This document shows positions 33,720 through 41,210 of a DNA stretch of 64,000 nt, in pieces. Location: NCBI GenBank assembly GCA_965227035.1, contig OZ245724.1, positions 3,286,001-3,350,000 of the forward strand, given 5' to 3'. Origin of the DNA: CBDDFQ01 sp965227035 (GTDB lineage Bacteria; Pseudomonadota; Gammaproteobacteria; Burkholderiales; Burkholderiaceae_C). Made by a program: the position numbers and the translations under genes. The first letter of the stretch is position 1. Every line of letters begins with the position of its first letter. The notes below the pieces were generated by a model. It was not told where the DNA came from, made no database searches, and saw nothing but the letters and a program-made list of their open reading frames with translations.

Positions 33720-34308
33720 GTTATCGCTGCTGCAGATGCCCTTCAAGATTTGGGCTGAATACCTTTCCGCAAAAGTGAGGGTTTTGACCAACGCTGGAAA
33801 TGGCTCAATTAACCCCTACCGCGTTGCTGAACTATTTGAGGTTTCGATCTTCAGCCCCGCAGACATTCCCGATCTTTCCCCGGCCACGTTAAGCGCTTTA
33901 GACACGATGCAGCATGAAGTGTCTTGGTACACGGTAACCGTTCGGTCGGGAAATCGAACAGCCGTCATCGTTAACAGTACCTTGAACGAGGAGGACGAAC
34001 ACACAGTTCTTGTGACCGAGCTAAGTCACCTCATGATGACGCACATCGGTTCATCCAAACATTTATCCGCTGAAGGCATTTGGTTTACAGCCCGCTATAC
34101 GGAAATGCAGCGTGCGCAAGCTACATGGTTGGCAAACTGCCTGAAAACGCCCAGGAAATCCATTCTTCCCAGTGCGTCTGCTAATACGCTGGTGTCCGCC
34201 CACTTTGAACCAATGAACGTTCTTCGACGGCAGGTCAAGCTCAAATCTGCAAGCGTGCCGCTGTCCGCCAGACGAGTCGGCCCCATCTCAGACATCACGC
34301 AAAATTAG
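33682..34308 (+). CDS. ImmA/IrrE-like protein with a damaged zinc-binding motif
   Basis: A 208-residue protein resembling the ImmA/IrrE (DUF955) metallopeptidases that pair with Xre repressors. The expected HExxH reads Thr112-Glu113-Leu-Ser-His116 (VTELSHLMMTH): the first zinc-ligand histidine is replaced by threonine, while the downstream Glu141 region and the WLANCLKTPRKSIL helix fit the family. It is therefore probably inactive as a protease, or acts differently. The GTG start at 33682 has GGAA seven bases upstream; another GTG at 33706 is in frame. A terminator follows its stop. Confidence 0.65.
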   Translation: MLPPERCAVEISELSLLQMPFKIWAEYLSAKVRVLTNAGNGSINPYRVAELFEVSIFSPADIPDLSPATLSALDTMQHEVSWYTVTVRSGNRTAVIVNSTLNEEDEHTVLVTELSHLMMTHIGSSKHLSAEGIWFTARYTEMQRAQATWLANCLKTPRKSILPSASANTLVSAHFEPMNVLRRQVKLKSASVPLSARRVGPISDITQN

Positions 34309-34318
34309 AGTTCAAACA

Positions 34319-34352
34319 AAAAAGCCACCGGGTTTGACCCCGATGGCTTTTA
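34319..34352. terminator. Bidirectional terminator between the ImmA-like gene and the porin
   Basis: The stem AAAGCCACCGGG / CCCCGATGGCTTT (one mismatch) with loop TTTGA has an A-run before and TTTTAAA after, so it can serve both the plus-strand ImmA-like gene and the minus-strand porin gene, which converge here. Confidence 0.85.
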
Positions 34353-34389
34353 AATTCTTCAAAGAAACTGGTACTAGACCAGTCTCAAA

Positions 34390-35490
34390 TTAGAACGTGT
34401 GGTTGATACCGATTTCGTAAGAAGCCTTGATCGGGCCCTTCGGGTCGCCGTAAGCAGAGTACAGCGAGGTGCGCTTGGACAAAGCGTAGTCCAGGCCCAG
34501 GCCCAGCTTGCTGTTGCCGGTCTTGCTACCAGAACCTTCAGCCTTCGCATCGATGTAACCACCCTTGAAGGTGAATGCGCCGAAAGGAATGACCACTGCC
34601 AACGAAGTAGCCTTGTAGTCAGGGCCAGCAATTGCGGTGTCTTTGACGGTGTAAGCAGCCATCAGCTTGAGGCCGCTAGCGCCCATCATGCCGCCGAAAT
34701 CGTACGAACCAGCAACGGTCCAGCCGGTTTCGTCACGACGGTTTTGCTCGTAGCCACCACCGATATAGATCGGGCCTTGTGCGTACCAGATAGCAGCGGA
34801 GATGTCGGACTTGGTGCCGGGAGCGTAAGGAACCGAGCCAGCAGCAGGCGTGGTGCCAGTGATGGCGTTAGCCAGACGTTGTTGACCAGTAACTGCAGGC
34901 GATTGGCTCTTGAAGCCAAACGACAAAGCGCCCTTGAAACCGCTGTAGTCATTGGAAACCCAATGGATACCGTCGGTACGAGCCAAGCCGCCGCCGTCAG
35001 AGTAAGCGCTGTCGGGAGTAACAACACCAGCAACGGAAGTTGCGTTGGTGGTGTCAGACTTGACCGACGCGGGAGCCAAGGAAGCAACCTTTTCCGTGCC
35101 CCATGGGTCACCGGAGGAGTCGATGTTGCGGTAAGCAGTCAGAGCACGACCCAAACGGACCGAACCGAAGCCGCCAGCCAGACCGACGGTGGATTCACCT
35201 TGCCAAAAAGGACGTGCACCGTTGGTGCCGTCGTTCGAGCCGGACTCAAGGCCCATACGGGTTTCGAGCTTGAAGGTAGCCTTGAGGCCGCCGCCGAGGT
35301 CTTCAACACCGGTGAAACCGATACGGCTGGTGCCGTTGGAGGTTTCCATTTGGTTGCTGCTACCAGTGGTGGGCGTAGCGCCGTTATGACGAGCGCCGAG
35401 TTCTGCGCGGCCATAGATGGTCACGGAAGACTGAGCGGAAGCAGCGCCGACAACAGCCAGTGCAGCCAGAGCAACTAGTGATTTTTTCAT
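34390..35490 (-). CDS. Gram-negative general porin (Burkholderiales Omp32-like)
   Basis: A 366-residue trimeric 16-strand porin. Signal peptide MKKSLVALAALAVVGAASAQ, mature start SSVTIYGRAELGAR, the typical LGGGLKATFKLETRMG and GSVRLGRALTAYRN in the first third, and the C-terminal aromatic sorting end GINHTF. Omp32-type porins are anion-selective and are usually encoded at core loci. A GGAG Shine-Dalgarno is 9 bases before the ATG. It is unusual cargo: it lies inside the tRNA-Phe element with its own terminator, and its codon use looks like that of host highly expressed genes. Confidence 0.95.
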   Translation of the reverse strand: MKKSLVALAALAVVGAASAQSSVTIYGRAELGARHNGATPTTGSSNQMETSNGTSRIGFTGVEDLGGGLKATFKLETRMGLESGSNDGTNGARPFWQGESTVGLAGGFGSVRLGRALTAYRNIDSSGDPWGTEKVASLAPASVKSDTTNATSVAGVVTPDSAYSDGGGLARTDGIHWVSNDYSGFKGALSFGFKSQSPAVTGQQRLANAITGTTPAAGSVPYAPGTKSDISAAIWYAQGPIYIGGGYEQNRRDETGWTVAGSYDFGGMMGASGLKLMAAYTVKDTAIAGPDYKATSLAVVIPFGAFTFKGGYIDAKAEGSGSKTGNSKLGLGLDYALSKRTSLYSAYGDPKGPIKASYEIGINHTF

Positions 35491-35926
35491 TGCGAGTTTT
35501 CTCCAAGGTTAAACATAGGGCTCCGGTGCGAAGGGTTCACATAGATGCAGGCAGTTTTGTGTCCCCGCCGGATCCCCGGGCCAACCTCCTTTTCGGAAGT
35601 TGTTGGTATTGCACCAGAGCCCATCTCTTTCCGCAAACAAACTTGATCTTAAAAAGCCGCTTCGTTGCAACCCAACAACATGACAGACCCGCCGCTCTTC
35701 TAATGAACCAAACCGAGGTGCGGAATCGCGTGAATGAGCGCTGGATTACTGTTGAGCTCATAGTGTGATGGTTCTGCGCCAATCGAACATACCGTGTCAG
35801 GAGCAAAGGATCGGCCAAGCTGCCGAACCTTGAAATTGAAAACAGACGACCTTGTGGCTGGGATAACGTTCTTTGTGGTGTTTCAAGTCCAATCCATTCA
35901 GCACTATCAACCGGAAAGAGTTCGCG
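35491..35926. other. Intergenic region between the porin and a small membrane-protein gene
   Basis: No convincing gene; the short frames here lack protein-like sequence. The porin promoter and 5' leader must lie in the first ~150 bases (minus strand), but only weak -10 candidates (TATGTT) are visible. It contains the first copy of ATAGATGC (35541-35548), a word repeated four more times in the next 2.8 kb. Confidence 0.5.
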
Positions 35927-36148
35927 ATGTTTCGTCGTTGGGATAGGCTTCCTGCATATTTTGTTGGGCCGTTGCTGTGCGCCCTTAGCCTTCTTTTGTT
36001 TTGTGGCAGGCAAACGACGTGGTTGCATTTGCTGTTCGGCGTGTGTTTTTTACTTGCAGGCCTTGCATTGATCTGGGCGCGTTTCTCAACCGGGAAAGAA
36101 CCTTTATGGGAGTCAACAGATATCCCCAACAGTCGCAGTGCCGATTGA
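35927..36148 (+). CDS. Small two-helix membrane protein
   Basis: A 73-residue protein with two membrane segments (~10-27, AYFVGPLLCALSLLLF; ~31-48, LHLLFGVCFLLAGLALIW) joined by a tight turn, and a short polar tail. The ATG at 35927 follows GGAAAGAG by 7 bases, better than the in-frame start at 35873. I do not recognise it. Small hairpin membrane proteins in mobile elements are often toxins or holin-like, but nothing specific supports that here. Confidence 0.6.
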   Translation: MFRRWDRLPAYFVGPLLCALSLLLFCGRQTTWLHLLFGVCFLLAGLALIWARFSTGKEPLWESTDIPNSRSAD

Positions 36149-36435
36149 AGGACGGGTCGGGCTGGCGCTTCGAGGAGCTATTTGACGCACACGCGAATAG
36201 ATGCCACTGGCCGTCCGGTTTCGCGGCAGACAGGAACCCAATTCGACTCGCCGTGAGCTTGCAGGCACTGTCAGGGGAGAGCCAAGCGCCGCTACTGCAG
36301 CTAGATAGAGAAAGAAATCTCGTTCAGAGAAAGGCACTTTAAATGGAAGTGCACGCTATTTACCCGGCCGTTGGTATAGCGCGTCCGAAACCGACCCCTT
36401 GTGTGCATATCTGCCAGACCTGTCCTTAACGTAGC

Positions 36436-36464
36436 TTGACAGGATTGTGGGCACGCGGTACTAA
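36436..36464 (+). promoter_or_regulatory. Strong sigma-70 promoter upstream of the serine recombinase
   Basis: A consensus TTGACA (36436-36441), a 17-base spacer and TACTAA (36459-36464) lie 31 bases before the recombinase ATG. The rest of the 36,149-36,494 interval has no supportable gene; it contains one ATAGATGC copy (36197-36204). Confidence 0.7.
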
Positions 36465-36494
36465 CGGACCCCCTTACCGTACACAGGAGCATGC

Positions 36495-37082
36495 ATGTCT
36501 AGAGTCTTCGCGTATTGCCGCGTCAGCACGTCCGACCAAACCACCGAGAACCAGACACAGGAGATAGCGAACGCTGGATTTGGCCTAACCCCGCAGCGCG
36601 TGATCGAAGAAACGGTTTCGGGGAGCGTGCCCGCATCGGAACGCACGGGGTTCCGCAAGCTGCTTGATAAGCTCGAAGAAGGGGACGTGATCGTGGTCAC
36701 GAAGCTAGACCGGCTAGGTCGGAACGCGATGGACGTACGGGCAACCGTGGAGACGCTGACCTCAATGGGAGTGCGTGTGCATTGCTTGGCGCTGGGTGGA
36801 GTCGATCTCACGTCTGCTGCAGGCAAGATGACGATGAGCGTCATTGCGGCGGTCGCCGAATTCGAGCGTGATCTGCTTATTGAAAGAACTCGCGCCGGGA
36901 TGACACGCGCAAAGGCCTCTGGAAAGCCCATAGGGCGTCCGTTTTCACTGACGAAGGCCGAGGTCGCGACGACGAGAGAAAGCCTCGCTAAGGGCGCGTC
37001 CGTGGCCTCCGTCGCCCGCCTGATGAAAATTTCCCGACAGACCGTGATGCGCGTCCGCGACCGACCATCGATTGCGGAATAA
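36495..37082 (+). CDS. Small serine recombinase (resolvase/invertase family)
   Basis: A 195-residue resolvase/invertase. The N-terminal catalytic domain has MSRVFAYCRVST with nucleophile Ser11, a catalytic-arginine region in TKLDRLGRNAMD, then the long E-helix (VAEFERDLLIERTRAGMTRA). A C-terminal Hin-type HTH follows (SVASVARLMKISRQTVMRVRD). Such enzymes resolve cointegrates or invert short segments. It comes from a strong promoter, with a membrane-protein gene 8 bases downstream. No transposase is nearby, so it is either a resolution/inversion module or a remnant; the recombination sites are not identified. Confidence 0.92.
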   Translation: MSRVFAYCRVSTSDQTTENQTQEIANAGFGLTPQRVIEETVSGSVPASERTGFRKLLDKLEEGDVIVVTKLDRLGRNAMDVRATVETLTSMGVRVHCLALGGVDLTSAAGKMTMSVIAAVAEFERDLLIERTRAGMTRAKASGKPIGRPFSLTKAEVATTRESLAKGASVASVARLMKISRQTVMRVRDRPSIAE

Positions 37083-37090
37083 TTGTTCGT

Positions 37091-37468
37091 ATGTCGAAAC
37101 GTCAAGGCCATCGTGTAGTCAACGGCGCAGTGCACCTTGCGGGCATGGCGGCTCTCGCGTTCCTGCTTTCTGCCGCTGGCTTGAGCGTTGAAGTCGCTAT
37201 AGGCGTCGCGCTGATCGCCGCCTTGGTGACGCAGATCGTGCTTGCTCATCTGACCGACGAGCGAAGTCGACGGGAGGCTGCTCGACGCGCGTCACGCAAC
37301 ATCATGAATCTCGACACCGATGAAGAGTTCATGGCAATGCCGTTGCAGGAGAAGATCGACACTCTGCAGGACGCCTTGCGTTCGGGCGTGGCCGAAGGCC
37401 TGTACACGCAAGCAGAGCTTGAGGAGTGGACTCGTCTCGCAAATGAGCGTCAAGGTCCCCCTCTCTAA
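37091..37468 (+). CDS. Small membrane protein downstream of the serine recombinase
   Basis: A 125-residue protein with two N-terminal membrane helices (~12-32 and ~34-54: VHLAGMAALAFLLSAAG, VEVAIGVALIAALVTQIVLAHL) and a charged cytoplasmic helical tail (RSRREAARRASRNIMN; EKIDTLQDALRSGV). It starts eight bases after the recombinase, so the two are probably co-transcribed. I do not recognise a family. Confidence 0.65.
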   Translation: MSKRQGHRVVNGAVHLAGMAALAFLLSAAGLSVEVAIGVALIAALVTQIVLAHLTDERSRREAARRASRNIMNLDTDEEFMAMPLQEKIDTLQDALRSGVAEGLYTQAELEEWTRLANERQGPPL

Positions 37469-38494
37469 AAATTCGCCGAGAGCGGCAACAGTCAGCCGCT
37501 TGAACACTCGCGGCATGGGGGACGTTGCTGCACACATTCATTGGAGGTGGCCCCTCGTTACTAAAAACGAGATTTGGTCGACGGCTTAAACGAAAACTTA
37601 TAGATGCAGGAAGGAAAAATTCTGCAATCTAACGCTGCGAACTCTCTCGGAACTTCAAGTTTGCATGCTTTGACCGAAGGTCCTGCCACTGGGATGAGCG
37701 AACTGCTTTTCAGATAGTTCCCTATGGCCTGTCAGTCATAGCAAATGACTCATTAAGGCTCAGACCGAAGGTCCAAGCTTTGCCCGTTGCTAACTAATTA
37801 AACTATTCTTAGCGCACTCGATAATCGTCATTGATCGAAGTTCCAAATCATTCTGACCTTAGGCTCTCTATAAGGCTTCGGCCTCCAGCCTGGTCTAGGC
37901 CTTCGGCCCTGTAGCTGCATTGTCTACTTCTTGACTCCATCTACCCTCAGTCTTTAGTCTCTTGATTTGCAGCTTGTCTACGTGGCTCTTTAGACTCGTA
38001 CTGTGAGTCGATCGGATCCAGCTCCATTCTGATGATCTATCTTTGTATCTCATCTCGGCACTCTGATTAGTCACTCTGTCATAGCCATTCCCTAGCCGCT
38101 TCTTCTCAGGTCTGCGGGTGCCGAAGGCCCTGCGCTCTTCCTTGCTTCGTCGCATGCCTCGGCCTTTGCTTAGCGACTCCGTCGCATGTCTCTGCCCCAC
38201 TGTTTCCCTGTCTACTTCCATAGATGCAAGGTTGTCGCATCTACACGTCTGATCGGTCCGCGTGTTGGGCGAAGCCCGTGTCTAAGGCTTTACGCCGTGC
38301 CTTCTGCTTCTTTCTCCGGCCATAGATGCGAGGCGGGCATCTGTAATGTGTAGTACAGGTAGTCATCCTCACAAACCTGCAATCACATTCGCGTTCGGGA
38401 CCACTTCGATCAACCGAAAAGACAGATGCCGGGCAGGCGAAGGCACGTTTTCAGCAGTGCCCGCCGTCTCTCATTTGCACATGTGGCGACGCCT
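37469..38494. repeat. 1-kb non-coding region rich in short hairpins and ATAGATGC repeats
   Basis: No convincing gene. Six very short hairpins share GAA or TTC(G) loops: GACC-GAA-GGTC at 37672 and again at 37763, AGGC-TTCG-GCCT at 37873, GGCC-TTC-GGCC at 37898, GCC-GAA-GGC at 38120, and GGGC-GAA-GCCC at 38267. Three copies of ATAGATGC (37600, 38220, 38322) each open an inverted repeat, TAGATGC ... GCATCTA, perfect at 38221-38243 and near-perfect at 38323-38343. Its place beside the integrase suggests recombination-site arms, an origin of transfer, or a structured RNA. Confidence 0.55.
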
Positions 38495-40225
38495 TCACTC
38501 GACCGAATTCTTGCGGAAGAAGCTGTCAATCGAAGGAAAGCGTTTTAGCGCCTCGGCTTCCCGCTGGGGCATAGACTTCCTCCCGTAGTCCCGCGAGACT
38601 TTGTTGTCGGCATGCCCTGTTATCGCGTCGTGAATGTCCTCGGGAATGTTTGCGTCCCTCGCAAGAGCCTTGAACGTGTGACGAAAGCCGTGCGAAGGTT
38701 TCGCGTTCGTCTGCAGGCCGACGACCTTGCGCAGGTAGTTGCCCCAGCCCCTGCCGAAGTGACTGCCGTAGTAGCCGAAAGAGTCTTTCTTGAGCTTTGG
38801 GAAAAGTTGTCCGTCCGATGGGATTGACCTGAAGTACTTGGCGAACCCTCGATTCAAAACGTCATCGTGCAGCGGGACATTGCGCCTGCTACCGGGAGTC
38901 TTTACTGTCCGTCCAGAGTTGTTATCGTCAGCGTTGGTCAATATGCGGATATACCAAAATCCATGAGTCGATTCGTCAACGTCACCAACATACAGTTGCG
39001 CGATTTCTTCTAGGCGTGCGCCTGTGTAGTACATCAATACGGGAATCCAGTACCACGCTTCTCCAAAATCCGATCGCGGCGCACGCCATCCTCCCGCGCT
39101 GTAAATCGGGCTAGTGAAGATCGCGCTTATCTCTTCAGCGGAATAAAACTTCTCCTGCGCGTTTGCGCTCTGCTGATTTACCGCCGCCTTTCTAATCCTT
39201 TTTCCCAGACCGCTTGCTGCCACCGGGTTCTCGCTGATGTCACCCATGTCCTGTGCATAGCTCAGAACGGCCGAGACGGCCATGAGTTTGTTCTTGAGCG
39301 TCATCTTCGAGATGAGGGGTAGGCCATCGGCCTTTGCTTTCTCGATCTGTTGCGTCGCAGTCAATGATCGGATGCCACTCCCCTTGGTTGGGAGCTTCGC
39401 TGCAGTCTCAAGAAAGCGTGCGACTGCCTTTCGCGTCACCCTTCGCACATCCGACTCGCCGGTCAGTTCGATGAACTGCTGAACTGCTGTTCGATAGGTG
39501 CTGATTGTTTTAAGCGTGTCTCGGCCTTCACCCTTTTCTAGCTTCTTTTTCTCGGCCCAACGGTCGAACACGGTGGTTAGATTGCAGTCTTCGTTAAGTG
39601 TCAAAGCCGCAGGCGCCTGAATGCGGTGGGCGGACGGAGGCGCGACGTTGGGGGTGGAATTCCAGACGCCGCGTCGTCTATCCAAGGCAAGATCGGACAG
39701 CGAGTACATGTGGGACTGGAACGCATTGAATAAGCGCCGGTGACTTTCCGATCCTTCGGGCGGCATGACCCTGCCATGAATACGTATCGCGCCTCTGAGA
39801 GCCGTTTCCACTGCTCCTGCAACCTCGTAATCGTCGCCTTCTTTTGCGGCGGTCCGCAGCGACACCATTCGCACTTGGTCCTCGCGGTACCCGCCGTCCT
39901 CAAGGGCCGACGACCCGCTCTCGGCTAATAACGAGTCAAAGTCACCTTCGCGTTCGAGCCTTGCCTTCTCCGCGTGATACCAGTCTGCAGCGAACTGGTT
40001 AGCCTCGCCCAAGGTAATCTCACCGCCATTGGACACCGCAGCCCGGGCGTTTGCGAATAGCGTGTCCGAAAGCACCATGTGCTTCGCGTGCTCGACCCGC
40101 GCGACGGCTGGGTCGCGTGTGTTCAACGACCTCTTGTATTCATTGCCCAGCTTAGCGCGAAGCTCCTTGGGGACGCGACGACGAATCTGGTAGACACCCG
40201 ACGAATTTAGGTAAGGGACTGGCAT
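38495..40225 (-). CDS. Tyrosine-type site-specific integrase (DUF6538-type N-terminus)
   Basis: A ~576-residue tyrosine recombinase. N-terminus MPVPYLNSSGVYQIRRRVPKE followed by a core-binding region. The catalytic domain has the first Arg in YTGARLEEIAQL, the H-x-x-R box in HGFRHTFKAL, the second His in TGHADNKV, and the nucleophile Tyr in VSRDYGRKS. It is long for the family (~400 usual). I use the ATG at 40225; one at 40285 is in frame, and an even longer frame runs into the tRNA gene. It lies next to the intact tRNA-Phe and reads away from it, the usual arrangement for tRNA-targeting integrases. Confidence 0.92.
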   Translation of the reverse strand: MPVPYLNSSGVYQIRRRVPKELRAKLGNEYKRSLNTRDPAVARVEHAKHMVLSDTLFANARAAVSNGGEITLGEANQFAADWYHAEKARLEREGDFDSLLAESGSSALEDGGYREDQVRMVSLRTAAKEGDDYEVAGAVETALRGAIRIHGRVMPPEGSESHRRLFNAFQSHMYSLSDLALDRRRGVWNSTPNVAPPSAHRIQAPAALTLNEDCNLTTVFDRWAEKKKLEKGEGRDTLKTISTYRTAVQQFIELTGESDVRRVTRKAVARFLETAAKLPTKGSGIRSLTATQQIEKAKADGLPLISKMTLKNKLMAVSAVLSYAQDMGDISENPVAASGLGKRIRKAAVNQQSANAQEKFYSAEEISAIFTSPIYSAGGWRAPRSDFGEAWYWIPVLMYYTGARLEEIAQLYVGDVDESTHGFWYIRILTNADDNNSGRTVKTPGSRRNVPLHDDVLNRGFAKYFRSIPSDGQLFPKLKKDSFGYYGSHFGRGWGNYLRKVVGLQTNAKPSHGFRHTFKALARDANIPEDIHDAITGHADNKVSRDYGRKSMPQREAEALKRFPSIDSFFRKNSVE

Positions 40226-40327
40226 GAGCAGGCGGTGGCGTGCCGCTTTGCGGCGAGTTGCGAGAAGACTCACTGTGTACCTCATTGGTGTACCAAAACC
40301 AAGAGATAGCGCCGCTGCGAAAATGAA

Positions 40328-40362
40328 AAAGCCCCTGAATCCGTTAAGAATCAAGGGCTTAG
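40328..40362 (-). terminator. Terminator downstream of tRNA-Phe
   Basis: On the minus strand, AAGCCC ... GGGCTTTTTC with an imperfect stem (TTGATT/GATTCA) forms a hairpin followed by a T-run, six bases past the tRNA-Phe 3' end. It was brought in with the element, which replaced the original downstream sequence. Confidence 0.65.
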
Positions 40363-40365
40363 CAT

Positions 40366-40400
40366 TCTGGTGGCCTGGGGCGGAATCGAACCACCGACAC
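40366..40400. repeat. tRNA-proximal attachment site
   Basis: The 35-base copy identical to 29291-29325, here within the intact tRNA-Phe gene: it covers the T arm, acceptor 3' strand and CCA, plus two bases beyond. Crossover within it regenerates a complete tRNA after integration. Confidence 0.92.
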
Positions 40401-40443
40401 AAGGATTTTCAATCCTCTGCTCTACCGACTGAGCTACCGGGCC
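40368..40443 (-). tRNA. tRNA-Phe (GAA)
   Basis: A 76-base tRNA on the minus strand starting GGCCCGGTAGCTCAG, anticodon loop ATTGAAAAT (anticodon GAA), T arm GGTTCGATTCC and encoded 3' CCA. It is the integration target of the adjacent element. Confidence 0.97.
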
Positions 40444-40487
40444 TGAGCCGCAAATTATAGCAGTCGAAAACTGCCACTTTTGGCTGG

Positions 40488-41168
40488 TCAGTTCGATGAA
40501 CGTTTGTTTCTTGAAAGATCGACGCCGAGCTGCTTCAGTTTGCGGTACAGATGGGTGCGTTCGAGGCCGGTTTTCTCGGCAACGCGGGTCATCGATCCGC
40601 CTTCTTTGGCCAGGTGGAACTCGAAATAGCATTTCTCGAATTCATCGCGCGCGTCGCGCAGCGGCTTGTCTAGCTCGAAAATCTGTCGGGGCTGGGGGCC
40701 CAAGTCTTGCGGAGTCGGGGTGGGCTGACCCACGTTCATCGCGGCTTCGACGGTCAACTCGACTGCGGCAGCGGGAACCGCTTGAACCACGGCTTTGCGA
40801 GGATTGTCTCGGGCCAGTGCCTGCTCGACTGCTTTCAGGAGCTTTTGCAGGGTGATGGGTTTTTCGAGGAAAGATTGCGCGCCGATTTTGGTGGCTTCCA
40901 CCGCGGTATCGATGGTGGCGTGGCCGCTCATCATGATGACCGGCATGGTGAGCAGACCGCCCGCGGACCATTCCTTCAGGAGCGTCACGCCGTCGGTGTC
41001 CGGCATCCAGATGTCCAGGAGGACCAAATCAGGTCTGGCGCCGGCGCGGGCGGCTCGGGCTTGTGCTGCGTTTTCAGCGAGATCGACCTGATGACCTTCG
41101 TCATTGAGAATTTCCGAGAGGAGATCGCGGATCCCCAACTCGTCGTCGACCACCAGAATATTTGCCAT
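40488..41168 (-). CDS. ntrX: NtrX-like response regulator without an AAA+ domain
   Basis: A 226-residue response regulator: a receiver domain (~1-120, acidic pocket VVDDE, phospho-acceptor Asp52 in LLDIWMPD, switch Lys in FLEKPITL), a linker, and a C-terminal Fis-type HTH (MTRVAEKTGLERTHLYRKLKQLGVDL). Canonical NtrX/NtrC proteins (~450 residues) have a central sigma-54 AAA+ domain; here it is absent, leaving only ~60 residues between the domains. The protein should bind DNA but cannot activate sigma-54 by itself. It lies 42 bases after the NtrY-like kinase gene, so the two form a pair. Confidence 0.85.
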   Translation of the reverse strand: MANILVVDDELGIRDLLSEILNDEGHQVDLAENAAQARAARAGARPDLVLLDIWMPDTDGVTLLKEWSAGGLLTMPVIMMSGHATIDTAVEATKIGAQSFLEKPITLQKLLKAVEQALARDNPRKAVVQAVPAAAVELTVEAAMNVGQPTPTPQDLGPQPRQIFELDKPLRDARDEFEKCYFEFHLAKEGGSMTRVAEKTGLERTHLYRKLKQLGVDLSRNKRSSN

Positions 41169-41210
41169 GTGAAACTACTGCCTCAGGAAATGTTGCGCCA
41201 CGAAATGTTG

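Larger units (their letters stand above)
29291..40400. mobile_element. 11.1-kb integrative element in the 3' end of tRNA-Phe
   Basis: Two exact 35-bp copies of the tRNA-Phe 3' end (29291-29325 and 40366-40400) bound a block containing, beside the intact tRNA, a tyrosine integrase. The block also holds a serine recombinase, Xre/ImmA-like regulators, a candidate defence operon, a porin and ~1 kb of hairpin-rich non-coding DNA. No relaxase, type IV secretion, phage structural or replication gene is visible, so it is a minimal integrative (or decayed/mobilisable) island rather than a full conjugative element or prophage. Core genes resume on both sides. Confidence 0.88.

Noticed and set aside
34399..35478. 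A 359-codon plus-strand frame across the porin
   Set aside because: Ser/Ala/Gly-rich mirror of the porin gene; the porin has signal peptide, RBS, terminator and C-terminal Phe.
37895..38221. A 108-codon purine-rich minus-strand frame in the hairpin region
   Set aside because: No ribosome-binding site, very basic low-complexity product, and the DNA is dominated by short hairpins. Kept only as a possible decayed gene.
37469..38494. CRISPR array or retron in the hairpin-rich region
   Set aside because: Repeats are 8-12 bases at irregular spacing with no constant spacer length, and no cas gene or reverse transcriptase is nearby.
40226..40402. A longer integrase start lying inside the tRNA-Phe gene
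   Set aside because: The added ~59 residues do not look like integrase and would read through the tRNA and its terminator; ATGs at 40225 or 40285 are better.
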